From Erigeron canadensis (lineage: Eukaryota > Streptophyta > Magnoliopsida > Asterales > Asteraceae): DNA of 64,000 bases. Every line of letters begins with the position of its first letter. Position 1 is the stretch's first letter. The notes beneath the pieces were generated by a model. The model was not told the origin of the DNA, ran no database searches, and saw nothing but the letters and a program-made list of their open reading frames with translations. Both the position numbers and the translations under genes were made by a program. Of this stretch, positions 1-13,800 are shown one piece after another. The DNA is taken from NCBI RefSeq assembly GCF_010389155.1, contig NC_057769.1, positions 9,610,735 through 9,674,734 on the forward strand, in the 5' to 3' direction.

Positions 1-63
1 CACCATTTTTGTAAGAGCATACATAGGAGGTCCATAGCGATGCCTCTGCTCTTCCATCGGCCT

Positions 64-107
<44 letters not shown>

Positions 108-2091
108 TTCAGCTTACCGTATAATTAGAAAATAAATTTGTATTAGTCATTGCTAAAAAAGACGATACCCTTGATCATCATTTATCTGGCGAACAAAATC
201 CAGTAGAACCTGTGGCACACCTACTAAGTATTTCACAACCGTCTTATAGACACCTGCAGCAGAACCAAGTTGAGCTAATTGTCTTCTCCTGGACACAAAT
301 ACTTTGTTAGCAATTTTGTTGCTGCCTACAACCAACCTAAAACGACCCATATCAACTGTATATGACGCGTGGAGTCGTATACCACTTAATCCTTAATTAC
401 TCTAGTTTGCCATATTGTCTCAAAATCAGCTATCTTACCGTTCCATTTGCTGGTGCCATAGGAGAGCATATCGTTCACGTATGCTTCCTCCAGAATTGAC
501 TAAAGCATCAACTGCAGCTTTCTTATTCCTTTCTGACCGCTCACGTTGTTTCCTGATTAGTGCACCCCGAAAGTCTTGGGGCATATAGGTCATAACTGCA
601 TATGTATCCATATCATTTGTCATTTATTCTACAAAGAAAAACCTTTAAGAATCAGACTGTATGACTCATCCTTTAAGAAGTATAGAAAATTAAAACTTTA
701 AAAGTAATTGATTCCCTTTTGTAAACCTAGGATTATAAAAACCTGTGTTGAACACATTTTCAGAACTTTTGGACTGGAAGGATTCCACAATCTTCAAAAT
801 GCCTTCAAATTTTGCTTTTAGCTTTCTAAGAAGGCGAGCAAGTTCAACATCTTCAGGTGTAGATTGTTTTTGAAGCTGCTCACATAATGAAAAAACACTC
901 AGAATCCTAATGTAACATGACCCAGATAATGAAATAAACTTAATAGTTGAATTATAGTTCAAGAACTGTGTTTCTCACTGTTATAGGCCAATGAGAGCTT
1001 TCCAACAAAAAAATGATTTCTTCAATCTGTTCTCGGTTCTTCCACATGTTCTCATCGATCTTATGTGGTGGCTGCGACTCCACTTCTTTTAACAGAAGCC
1101 TTTCTCCTGAAACATATCAATGCGTTAGTTTTGCCACAAAGTGGTCAAATCATGTCCATTATGTTCTGTAGTTTCTTGGGTTCAAAAGGAATTAGAACTG
1201 CACTCAATAGATATATTATCAATGACATTACTTACAGAAAGTAGCCCGTGCACACCAATATTTTGCCATACACAACTTTTTCAAACTATACCTAGCTAGT
1301 TGTACTAGTCTGCAGTTAAGTCGTTGGTGCTATTATGTATTATGTTGTGTATATACAAAATTTGTTGTGCACATACATACCATCTTCCTCAGTTATATAC
1401 CCACCGTAGGTTCAATCTTTTAACATCACGGATTCACGGGGCGTGAAAAAGCCATAAAAAAGACACTTTCTCAATATTCTGTGCACATCCAAAATAAACA
1501 ACATTTTGTGTTTTTATAATGGCTAAACTGTTGTATAACTTCTACTTTTAATCCTAAACTACTTTAATTTTCCCCAAGAGGCATGAGCCTGCACCAACCG
1601 GACTCACCTCCGTTTAAAAAAAAAACCAACTGTAATGGGCAACCAAATTGACAAATACATTCTGAAATTTTCGCAACGTATATGTTAATTATACAATCCA
1701 TTATGTGTCATACTACATACTGTATATAATGAAGAACACAAAGTACATATATAACTAAATACACATGATCATATTAGCAACATATATATAAATAGTACAT
1801 TGGCTACAAAAGTAAAAATAATAGAAGGCAAGTAGGCAGGCAAACTTAGTCTATTCTAAAAAAGTTTACAATCTTATAATTAAGCAATGAAACAACTTTT
1901 ATAGATATGATAGATAGACCTTGAGGAAGCGGAAGAGATGTGTTGCGTAGATTGTTCGACAAGTTATGAAGTTGTTGGGAAATACGAGAAACGTCATCAG
2001 AGACAGGCGGAAAATGGTGTTTATCGTAGTAAGATGATAGAAAAGCCCTGGTTATGGGAACAAGACCACCTCCTTTGGAACTGGAAACCAT
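1..2091 (-). CDS. Plant-conserved protein of unknown function, 5' part only (six exons)
   Basis: Six exons on the minus strand, read from the right: 1920-2091, 979-1106, about 743-878, 439-595, 169-288 and 1-61. All junctions are GT-AG and keep frame, giving about 258 residues with no stop before the window edge. The start is the ATG at 2091, giving MVSSSKGGG; an upstream in-frame ATG is less likely. Readable landmarks are PPHKIDENMWKNREQIEEI (exon 2), YMPQDFRGALIRKQRERSE (exon 4), KYLVGVPQVLLDFVRQINDD (exon 5) and EEQRHRYGPPMYALTKMV (exon 6). I recognise these blocks from a widespread, uncharacterised plant family whose full-length members I recall ending in a GOLD/Sec14-like domain; that part lies outside the window. 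The exact first base of exon 3 is uncertain by 3 nt. No signal peptide or membrane segment is seen. Function unknown. Confidence 0.72.
61..104. repeat. (TA)n microsatellite
   Basis: An uninterrupted TA dinucleotide run lies in the last visible intron of the left-edge gene, next to the exon 6 acceptor, where it stands in for a normal polypyrimidine tract. Confidence 0.85.
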
Positions 2092-2652
2092 TTTTATTTT
2101 GGTGTGTTGAATAATTTTGATCACTTGCTACGTTGTTAGCGTGCGACTTACTGAGATTTCATATGCATACACGACACATTTGTTAGTTTTAATGTGTAAT
2201 GTCATCATAAAGTAATCATAGAAATAAAGAATATCCTAATTTTGGAAGAAGAAGATTCTTCTTTAAGTTGCTTGCGTACGTTGAAATGGAACCATCAAAC
2301 TTAATATACCGTTACATTGTTTCATCATCAATCAATGCTTCACAATGAAGTTAGTGTAGATAAATCATGACTTAATAAACATAATTTTGAATGGTTTATG
2401 ATCTTTAATCAGCTTCAAAAATCTTTAAGTATTTTTGAGAATTCATGACTTAATATATAAATTTGAGAACTCATGGAAACTTTTTACTAAAAAATAACCT
2501 TATCTTGAATGGTTTGTGATCTTTATTCAGCTTAAAAAATCTTATAGGTTTTTTTATATATTGATATTGTTCTATGATTTAAAACCATTTAAAACAATTA
2601 TCTTATGCTCTTAATAAATATATACTTCCATTTTACAGGTTTTTTTTACTAA
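2092..2652. other. Upstream region of the left-edge gene
   Basis: AT-rich intergenic DNA. It holds short direct repeats of a motif like GGTTTRTGATCTTTAWTCAGC near 2394 and 2510. No coding potential. A promoter for the minus-strand gene must lie here, but no clear TATA box could be fixed. Confidence 0.4.
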
Positions 2653-3050
2653 TCTATACTATATTATAAAGCAGATCTCTCTGTTTACATTTTAAGTTTC
2701 AACATTTATTTTTTCAAAATGTCCATATATCAATTATATATTTACCTAACACTCTTTCTCTTCCTTCAAATCTCAATTAATCATTTTTGTTCTCTCTCCT
2801 CCATAAATCATTTATTCCTCCAATTCATTCAAAATCTTTTATCTCAAAAACCATACATCGATAAATTCTAAAAATTATATGGGTGTTCTTAAATTTTCAT
2901 GCTCTTTCATTAAAGATGTCATTCGATATACTTTCGACGAATTTTTTAAATCCGAGGGCGGAGCCCGTACGGATAAGTCATTTGGTATCACACTCCATAA
3001 CCTATCACCCCCACTATCTCACCGCCGCAACACGCGGGTACTTACTCTCG
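2653..3050 (+). mobile_element. Non-autonomous Helitron, family A copy 1
   Basis: The 398 bp element begins TCTATACTATATTATAAAGC directly after an A. It ends with a short GC hairpin (CCGC-AACAC-GCGG) about 15 bases before a CTCG end followed by T. Insertion between A and T, a 5' TC and a 3' hairpin near the end are Helitron hallmarks; the last four bases are CTCG, not the usual CTRR. The same unit recurs inverted at 29636-30118 and 47798-48266, which fixes both ends. No protein is encoded. Confidence 0.8.
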
Positions 3051-3650
3051 TAATAAATAAAAACAAAACAAAAAAGTCCTAAACAAAGGCCCAAACTAAT
3101 TAAGCCCATTTAGGATAATAGTACAGTCCAACAACTGGCCTCTCTATTGCAATACGGGCCCAGGCTTAAACAGTTAAACAGCTTAATGCATATGCGCACT
3201 GCTTAAAAGTTTTATCAATACATACAAAGTTAAGTCGTGTTCTTTACTGTTCAAAGCTTCAAGCATATTTTCTATTTGATAATTACTGCTTTTTATGAAA
3301 TCTCCATTGACTCATGCAAGTTGCAAGTTGTGGGCTAGTTACTTCACATAAGGTCATCACGAACTCATCAAGCATGAGTTACTACCAAAAGTTCTTGGCA
3401 ATGATCAAATGAACACATTGGTCATGGCCCAATGCTGATGGTTGAAAGATCTTTCAAAATAGTCATAGATGTCTTAAGTTCTAAAGTTATGTACATATGT
3501 TAATACATATACATAAATAAATGGGCAATACATATTTTACTTTTTGGTGGTGAAGCCTGGAATTCACATTCAAGAAGATTGGTTGCTTGATTTCAAAGAG
3601 ATCGACGGGCGAAATTAATGTTAATTCGACTGTTGGAATGAAAAATTATA
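3051..3650. other. Intergenic stretch without recognised feature
   Basis: Moderately AT-rich unique sequence between a Helitron and a Mutator-like element. No supported gene or repeat boundary was seen. Confidence 0.4.
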
Positions 3651-4717
3651 GGCCAAAAATACTTTTCGTCCCTGTGGTTTTTTGAATAAGCATTTTTCAT
3701 CATCGCCGTTAACTTTTGGTTAAAATCGTCCCTGTGGTTTGCATTTCGTCCCTGACGTTATAACTTTGCCGTTAACCCCCTCACATGCAAGTCACGTGAG
3801 GGGGCATTTTCGTCTTTTCATAGAGTTAAGTGCAAAAATCATCCCTGTGGTTTATTGTTTTTGCATTTTTCAAATTTTTCGTCCTCGCCATTTACAAATC
3901 CGGGAAAAATTTTCAAACAAAAAAAAAAACAAACAAAAATTACCGTACCAATTTAATCAAAACAAAACAAAAACCTATATACCTACGTTTGAGGATCTGC
4001 TCAATCACTTTCAAATGCAAACATGTACATACAATGTTTTAAATACCGGTAGTATTACCCGTAATACCGTTATTGGAGGGTACCCCGGTACAACTATTTA
4101 TGATATTTTCGGTATTACCGTTTCCGGTACTTCCGGTATTCACATTTTTTATTTTTTGAATTTTTTTAAAAATTATTTTTATAATACTTTAATGTTATTT
4201 TTTGTAATTTGTGAACTTTCTTATATTTTGTTATAAAGTACCTATTTGTTTTTTTTTTGAGTGAATTGTAATTATATTTTGACTATTTTCATTAAATTGT
4301 AGTAAGTTCTTATATTTTGACTATTTTTGTTAAATTGTAGTAAGTTTTATAACATTTTTAAAAAAATAAAATAAATTAAATTAGTTGTACCGGCCGGTAT
4401 GTATTAAATTAGATCCTCATATGTAGGTGTATGTATATGTTTTTGATTTAAGTTTGTTTTGGTTTTTGATTAAATTTTTGTTTGGAGGTTTGTTAAATAC
4501 AAGGATGAAAAATGCAAAAACGACAAACCATAAGGACGAATTTTGCACTTAACCATAAGGACAAATGGGTGAAAAGACATATATGCCTTGCACGTGAAGG
4601 GGTTAACGGATCCAAGGACAAAATGCAAACCACATGGACGATTTTAGCCAAAAGTTAACGGCGAGGATGTAAAGTGCTTATTTGAAAAACCACAAGGAAG
4701 AAAAAAGTACTTTGGCC
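3651..4717. mobile_element. Mutator-like foldback element with long terminal inverted repeats
   Basis: Left end GGCCAAAAATACTTTT and right end AAAGTACTTTGGCC are inverted copies. The arms continue inward for well over 100 bp (CCCTGTGG...AATAAGCA, GTTAACGGCGA, CACGTGAGGGGG), so the element can fold into a long hairpin. The nine bases outside each end, AAAATTATA and TAAATTATA, match at eight positions, fitting a Mutator-type 9 bp target duplication. The AT-rich centre has no transposase, so it is non-autonomous. A 165-residue open frame inside is not a gene. Confidence 0.75.
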
Positions 4718-4781
4718 TAAATTATATAAGGAGTTATGTTTGTTAGAAGGAGTTGAACACCTTCTATCCCCATACTGTTTA

Positions 4782-5017
4782 TAGGGTTAATTACATAAAT
4801 GGTACCTGAACTATACAACATATTACTGATTACCTACTTGTAGTTTAAAATTTACGCCAGTCATACCCCAACTTATCATTTATGCACTCGGATCATACCT
4901 GAACCTGATGGGCGTCGGTTTGACCGTTAAGTTGGGGTACAGCTACCATAAATTTTAAATTATAGATAGGTAATCAGTAATATGATGCATAGTCCAGGTA
5001 CCATTTATGCATAGTCC
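4782..5017. mobile_element. Short foldback MITE
   Basis: The arms are inverted copies: ATAAATGGTACCTGAACTAT on the left matches the complement of ATAGTCCAGGTACCATTTAT on the right, and both continue into ATATTACTGATTACCTA. Its ends resemble the large foldback at 17831-23770 (TTAATTAC...AATGGTACC), so the two may be related. Exact boundaries are uncertain by a few bases and no clean target duplication was found. Confidence 0.55.
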
Positions 5018-5028
5018 AGGACCGGTTT

Positions 5029-6045
<1,017 letters not shown>

Positions 6046-6642
6046 AAAACATTGGTAAAAAGACTATTTTTATAAAGATGCCCACCTAAACTATAGATAT
6101 AACAAGTTTATAATACGCAGTACAAGAAGATGTAATCAATATGAACAATAATCCTACTAAAATTAATACATACCGTCGTCAAAGTTTTTGCATTAGGATT
6201 TGTTTGTGGTTAATATGTTTCGAAATACTCATAGGAGCGTTCATCTTAGACATAACACACAGGGTGTTAATATTATATTAGATATGGATTATGAACTATT
6301 AAACATGCTTTATATAAAATTACAACACAAGGAAGTAAGAACAATAATACATAGACTTAACAATCAACTAGTTACTTGCCAAAAGAAAGAAAACAGAAGT
6401 TGGTCAAAAATACAGCATCAAATAACACAGTTATCAAAATAAAACAAAGTGGGTGAGGGAGTTCCCCAATACAAAATACACATTCTCTGCAAAAACAGGT
6501 ACAATCTCCATTATCTAGTAGTAATTTTCAAGTAGTCTTATTTTAAGTTATATGACAAATCTAGGAAACATAAGCATATGGTAACTGTCACATGTACAAT
6601 AAATATATAATATATATTTGAAAATTGAATCTGAGTAGTATG
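6046..6642. other. Downstream region of the cysteine-rich gene
   Basis: AT-rich DNA that includes the 3' untranslated region of the minus-strand gene ending at 6643. An 80-residue open frame at 6200-6442 has no recognisable motif or gene-like composition and is not called. Confidence 0.4.
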
Positions 6643-7097
6643 CTAAGTAGAAGCACAAGTGGTACAGTTACAGGTCCTGGGGACGAAAGCACAAACGCCG
6701 AATGGCTTATTAGGAAGCTGGCAGTCGATACCAAAGCAGCACGGCATGTTTGAACATGTAGTTGGATCAGAGGCCATAACACAACACCTGCATACCAAAC
6801 ATACTTGAAATGGACCGAGTTTCCTCCTTTGGCCAAAATCGTTCATTTCAAACATTTTGTATTCACTCGTTCCCACTGGCACTGCCACTACGTCTTCAGT
6901 CGTGTTTTTTGCTAAGGTACCTGCATGTTAATCAAATTAGAAACATACCAACATGACAAAATTACATAAAGAACCTGAAAAGTGAATGGATATAAGACTA
7001 GTTAGTAAGGTGACTAGCCTGAAGTTGTGTAGATGAAAAGGAGCAACAAGAGAAGAGTGTAAGCATGTTTTGTAAGCATGTGTTTGTTGGTTGCCAT
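6643..7097 (-). CDS. Small secreted 12-cysteine protein (DUF7866-like)
   Basis: Two exons, 7019-7097 and 6643-6920, give 118 residues. Exon 1 encodes MATNKHMLTKHAYTLLLLLL followed by FIYTTS, a typical signal peptide. The mature part is QRRKLGPFQ then CLVCRCC, CSNMPCCFGIDC, FGVC, RTC and CNCTTC: twelve cysteines in about 50 residues, ending just before the stop. I recall this C-terminal pattern from a plant-only family, possibly DUF7866, with no established function. The protein probably enters the secretory pathway and forms disulfides. The splice is unusual: frame and the acceptor ATGCAG force a donor reading TCAG|GCTAGT, a GC-AG intron of 98 bp, because reading through hits TAG at once. It lies tail-side of the kinase gene on the same strand, with no evidence of shared function. 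Confidence 0.75.
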
Positions 7098-7842
7098 GCT
7101 AACAATTTAGTAAGTACAAGGAGAGGTAGAGAGAAGAGAAGGACCAGAGTAGAGTCAGATGAGAGATTCTTTGAAAGGATATATTATGTGGTGTAGAGAG
7201 GTCAGGGAAAGTGGGGATGATGAGGGAATCTTGATGTAAACAAGCCAGCCTCTCTGTCTGTCACACTTGCCTTGATGTTTGTATCCTATGATATATGCTT
7301 CACACTCTCTAAGTTAGATGTGACAATTTGTAAGAATAACTTTTATTTCATAACTACTTGATTTGGATCATGTTTTATCTATAATCAAATGGTAACACAT
7401 GTAAGAAGCCAAACCTTTTTATTCAAATGTAGGTCCTTCTAAAGCCTCTTGAACAGAGACATGCAACAAAAAAGCCATATAGGTAATGGGTTAATGGATT
7501 CTTTGCCCACTAATAATTATGCACCAACTATGAGATAAGAATGGCATCATTAAACTCTTTAATTAGGCTTTTGCATTACGCTACTTAAAAAAGAAGAAAG
7601 AAGTCACTAGGCTAAAAATGGTAACAAGAAAAATAAAAGGTAAAAAGGGGGGTACAGCAGAAATTTCACACAAATAGTATCAAAGCCATTTGAGAACACA
7701 AGAAATCTCAAAACATGACCTACTACATACCATCAACATGTACAAGCATCATCTCAAAGTAATGATCACTGTAAACAAACAAATACACACTGAAAGAAAA
7801 ATTTACAAACTAGTTTGCATAATTTATATTTCACATTTATTT
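7098..7842. promoter_or_regulatory. Promoter region of the cysteine-rich gene and 3' flank of the PBL8-like kinase
   Basis: On the minus strand an AT-rich TATA-like stretch (CATAATATATCC, about 7178-7190) lies roughly 85 bp upstream of the ATG at 7097 and could be its TATA box. The remainder up to 7842 holds the kinase 3' untranslated region. No other feature seen. Confidence 0.4.
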
Positions 7843-10800
7843 TTATCTGACCCGGCAAGCAGTAGAGGGTCCAGGAGAACAATTTGGGTTAGCCGATCGG
7901 CACCCAGCACCAGCGCCAACAGTTTGAACGAACTTGTGATGCATCTGATAGGCTGCGTGATTACCCATGACTAGAGGGCGTCCCACGCTCAGTGAAGACG
8001 ATAACGAGACTTCATTTGCACTGCTGCTGCTGCTTTGCAAAGGCTCTAATGTCTCGACCACATCACTCATAAGCGGTCTTGCTTTGGGGTTCTGACTTAA
8101 ACAATAGTATGCCAAGCTACAAGCTTTTTGAGCTCCCCTTACTGAATATTGGCTTTCTAATCTAGGGTCTATGATTTGGAGCAACTTTCTTTTGTCATTC
8201 AGCTTGGGTCGTGCCCAATCCACTAAGCTCTGTTCTTTGCTTGGTCTTGTTTTGTCTACAGACTTCTTTCCGGTTAATAACTCCAGAAGAACAACCCCAA
8301 AGCTGTATACATCACTCCTTGCAGTAAGATGCCCTGCTCAGTGAATCATCACAATCTTTCAGATCAACAGAAAAGTAAACATGAATGACAATCAGATAAT
8401 TGTGTACTGTAGGAATAGTATTTGTATGCGAGTTAATGGTTGAATGTTTGAAAGATAATGATAAATTGACATCACTGTAATAAAAGACTCTTCATACAGG
8501 AAAGGATGAGTAGATAAGTAAGTTCATCTTCCCCTTGGTTTTCTTGCAGCTAGCATGCAATGGTGGAATGTACCCAATTTGGTTTGGGGGTGGGGTTCAA
8601 TCAATATGTAGAACGTAACTCTTGTATTTATATAACATACATGTTTTATAATAAATGTATATATAAATGAAAACTTATGGAGCTAAAATTATCAACTAAT
8701 CAGAAGAATGGCATTTTTATCCGCATATTGAAGACAAAAACATCAAGTCTACAAGTCGCATCAGATAATCGGTTCCATAATGCAAATATAAACAGCTTTT
8801 TATCCTAGAAGATAAAATAAAAGCACATCAGCACTGTGTGCTCAATTTTCACTATGTTTATTTGTTACCAGTAGTTCCTCCGATTTCAAAACGTTTTTGT
8901 CAACCTAGTAAAAAACTGACGCATGCTCAAATTGTGCCATCTATATAAGCCTACATCAACGCAACTCCCAAATCCCATTTTATATTTTCAGTTTTTCTAC
9001 AAAGTCATTACGGAACCCAGGGGTCTCTCAAAGGTAAAGTTGATAAAGCCAAGACTTTAGGCCTCTGAACTTTTAAGGCCCCAGATTTCGTAAGTCCTCC
9101 TATACAAGGACTTAAAAATGAACCGACTAACTTGAGGAAGCTATTTTTTTCCAATCATACTTGATCCATTTTACTCTTGATACTTTTAAAGAGAATAACA
9201 GTTTCTTTAAGTTCTGCATCAATAAAGGTGTCAAATTAAGTTTGGTTTTTTTTAGATTAAATATTACTTAATAAAAATAATAATAATGGAAAAGACCCTG
9301 TTTATAAAGTTTGCTTTTGGCCACAAAAAGTCTTGACATGCCCCTCTTGGGGGAACCACAACTGAGGGGATTGATTTTTTGCCACCGTCCATTTGTGTTG
9401 ATAGAAAACATTTATAATCATCAGAAAAGCACTCCAAAAACTTCACTAAAAGTAAATTCTTTAGAATGATGTCAAAAGACTGGAATATTACACACGAATG
9501 AGGAGTTGACAGCAAGATGATATATCAGATATGGGTTTACCATAATGCCAAATTTTCTTGTCAAAAGCTAAATAATAATGTTGTTATCGTATTTTTACAA
9601 AGTTATCAATTTACAATTAAAAGACTCGTTTAAAATCAATATTTTATGCAGCACCGCTCGGCTACAAGCGATGCCAAAGATATAAACTAAAATTCCTCAC
9701 CCCTGATCATGTGCATCAGGAGAATGTTCAAATTGTAACACAAACTTCTGTATCCCATATGCGCAAAAAAGATTCATATTTACTTGTATGTTTCTGTTTT
9801 GCCTAAACATGGCTAAGAAGCCGTGCCATGTGACCTTGAAAACATAAATTCCAGAATCGAAATGTGAAACCTTTAACGGAGATAGTAAATGTTAATTTTA
9901 ATCCAATTTAAAACCAGATGAGATCATTGATCCCCACTTGCCAAATGCATCTCACATGTACAAAATACAAGTAAAATTTAGAGTTTTAAGATGGTCTTTC
10001 ATAAACAAACATCTTAATTTAAAAATTTATTATCATGTACAGATAAAACATAATAAAATAATTATCAGGTTAACTTTGAAAGGCATACCAGTCATCACAT
10101 ATTCAGGAGCAGCATAACCATAGGTACCCATAACTCTTGTTGATACATGGGTCTCGTCCCCTTGAGGTCCAGCCTTTGCAAGACCAAAATCAGATAGCTT
10201 AGCTGTATAATCCTGCATGTTCATAGTACTTATTAACCGTCAAGCAACTATTCAAAACAAATGTAATACAATAGGAAGGGTTAAAGAATATTAAATATGA
10301 CATTACTCTGGAAGCCACCTACCGAGTCCAACAAAATGTTAGAAGTCTTAAAGTCCCTATAAATTACAGGCCGTTCTGCGTTATGAAGGAAGGCAAGGCC
10401 TTTTGCTGCCCCAAGAGCAATCATCATTCTTGTTGACCATGATAAAGGTGCACTTGTTTCTGAGTACCTCAATAAAGTATTTCACTTAAGTTAAGAAAAT
10501 TTAATAGACATGCAAGAGGCCAAAGGTTATCATATATCTAGCTTTATTCAATAAGATATCAGCTGTTCAAAATGTTGAGATGAAGAAATGAAACATTGGA
10601 ACAGTAACTCATGTATCAATATAGGGCAATAAGATAGATAAGCTACGCCACTTGATTTTAATACAATTGCAGGAGTAAAAGCAAAGGACATCTGAGGCTT
10701 CCTAATGCCCAAAAAGTCTATATACTTAAGTCCATAACAACAAACGGCTTTTGGTTCTTCATGCTATAATGTAATTTATTATCTTCAACGGCTTACTCTT

Positions 10801-13800
10801 AAACCATTTGGAAAAGATTGAACTGCATACTTGGAAAGAAGTGCAAAGGAAAGAACAGATAAAGTGGGGGATAATGGGACTGGAAAGAGCAGACGAGCAG
10901 TTACATCATAATGAAGGTAAAAAGGTAAAACTTATGACGCTATAACAGAATCGCAATTGACTTAGCTTTGACAAAATGCATACCACACCTTTTACTTACT
11001 TTTCCTCTCGTAGTGGTGGGGGCTTCTCAGTTTTGGGGTTGGGGTGGGGGCAGTATAGAACCATTGATTAATGAGTTTTCAGGGTGAGTTAATGACCTAA
11101 TCGAAATTAGACACGACGGCACAGCATGACACAGTTGCACAAGATGACACAGAAAGGGTTACCATATAAAAGATAGGGATTGATTATAGATAAAGCTTAG
11201 ATAACATTTGATAAAGCTAACAAGATAGAAAGATAGAACAGTAAGTGAATAATTTAGTGCTTGATGACGGAAAAGATATATTAATAGCTATAGTGCTTGA
11301 AGACTAAGAGATTAAATGATCATGGCAGTGCTTAATGACATAAGATGGAAAACATAGTACGACTACTTGACTATGAAAGCACAAAATGACATGAAACTTG
11401 GTTACTCAATGCACATTTCAAATGCTGAGATGTATTTACGAAGTAAATTGTAACATGAAGTTCTATTATTGACAAAAGCATTACTTCACATTAACTTAAA
11501 GCTCAACAAATTACACCTTTCAAAGGAAAGAGATAGACAAGCAGCAATCCGGACTGTTTCAAATAGGACCAAAAAGCCATCAAGAACCCTCTCCTCATAT
11601 ATGAAGTTAAACCAACTAAGCTAAATCAGTACAAAAAAACATACCCATAATTCTAACTCGAAGTTTTTAAAAAGATTACTAGAACCTGAAGTATTCTATT
11701 ACGATAGAAGCACCCCGAAGGGGTGGTGGTGTAGTACAATTAAACGGTTAGAAGTGAAAGAAAGGCTGAGAACTGGTCTATATAAAAAATAGGCATTAAG
11801 TTCTGAAATGCCAACGTGTTTTCCTATTTATAGAACAGTATCCGCGCGATGCGGTGGTGGTGGTGGTGTGCGGCGGTGGAGGCAGCGGTGGTGGTGGTGA
11901 GGGTTGGTGGTGGCGGTGACAGTGGCGGCGACAGTGGTGGCGGTGGCAAGTAGTGTAGGTTATTGATGTAATTTGGTTTTGATGAAATGTTGAAACTTAA
12001 AATTTTAAACAAAAAGGCTATTTGCTTTATAATATAGTAGATATATAGATGCACAATGAACTTTTTTGTTGACCTAGTTGCCCAACTAACTTTAATTTGT
12101 TCACATGTGCACATCGCTTATTATTACCATCAAAGTTTCAGTTATTGCTTAAAAATGGCCGTGAACTTCCAAAATTTGTTCACATATGATCAATTAAACT
12201 TTGAATTGTCTTATCGCCAAATCTCAACAATTCTGAAAGTCAGATGGTAATAAAACTAAAGTACGATATGCATATGTGAACAAATTTCGAAAGTTTGTTA
12301 GGCCACAAGATCAATAAAAAAGTTTGTGGTGCAACTATGTACAAAATGAAAAGTACGTTGGCATTTCAGGCATTTATCCCATAAAAATATTATCACTTCC
12401 CATTACATAGATACTGCTATATAGTTCCGATAAAGATAACAAAAAAGGCGGTTACAGTCATAGTAAGTCGGGGAGTACGTAGAATAATAATTTTGTATGC
12501 GTCCACAAAACTGGAAAAGTAAGAATTAAAAAGGGAAGAGGGGCTTAAGCAACGATTGGGAAAATCATGGAAGGAAAGTGCATACTTCGAAAGAGGTGAT
12601 TTTCAAGGCTTCCACGAAACATGAACTCATAAACGAGCAATCTGTGATCATCTTCACAGCAATATCCTATTAACTTCACCAAATTCGGATGCCTGAGCTG
12701 ACCAAGGAAATTAACTTCCGTCTGCCACAATTTAACATCATCACACATATCAAGTAAAACAATAATAAAGCTAACAAAATACTTATTTTAGCAAGAATAA
12801 TAGAAGAATCTTACAAGCCATTCTCTGTGGCCCTGAAGACCTTCCTTGTTCAAAACCTTAACAGCAACGGGCAACGATTTCAGTCCAACTCGAACATTCT
12901 CATCAATATAACCTTTATAAACAGTCCCAAAACCACCCTCTCCAAGAATATAATCAGACCTAAAACTCTTGGTAATAGTCTCGAGCTCAAACAAAGTGAA
13001 GGCAATCACATGAGTATATAACAACGAGTTATTCCTCAAGTCTTCAATACCATTCAGATTATTACTACGTGGGGTTGATGGATCACTAAAATCCGATATC
13101 GACCTACTATGCTTCTTTTCCAAACCCTGATGTTTCACCTGTAGCTGTTTTACTGTCCAAAATTAATAGTAACATGTTATTATACAGAAATGCACATTGA
13201 CAAGGAATCGTACTAACAGAATGTCCAACTAAAAAAAAAAAAGTTTATGTACAACATTTATTATTGGAAAATCCATATCGACTTAGTTCATCAACCATGG
13301 AGAACAATGTGATGCCAACAACTGAATAGTCATTTATAGAAAGAACGCACATTGACTTGGAAATGTGTAAACAGGTGAGGTTTTCCTTCTTTGAGTTAAC
13401 CGGGAAGGGTGAGTCAAGACCTTGGTATAAAAGGCGATAGGCACTCCAAGGCATAAGGCTCAAGATGTTAACGATCTAGGAACACGACTCACATATAAAA
13501 TTCCTTCACCAAATACTCACATCAGTTCTATTTACCATTTTCTACCAAGCAAATGCGGTAAACATACTGGCGAGTAATATTATCATCGTTAGCTACTCTC
13601 TGCTCAATCGTGCTTTTACACCCCCACATTTATTCACAAACCGGGTCTAAAAAAGGCCAAGTAACAACATGCCCATTACTTAATAAAAAAAAAATCCCAA
13701 TATTTGGTCCTTCTTATCAATGAAAACACATGGCGCTGCATCCAATGTCGAGGCCTAGGAGCCACTAGGCAATGACTGGCTTTTGAAACCATCATTGGGG

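Noticed and set aside
3739..4236. 165-residue open frame, the longest uninterrupted one in the window
   Set aside because: Lies wholly inside a foldback transposon, has no family resemblance, and includes the inverted arm sequence.
11824..12114. Antisense frame rich in Pro, Ser and His
   Set aside because: Produced by the CCACCG repeats of a Helitron-like insertion in a kinase intron.
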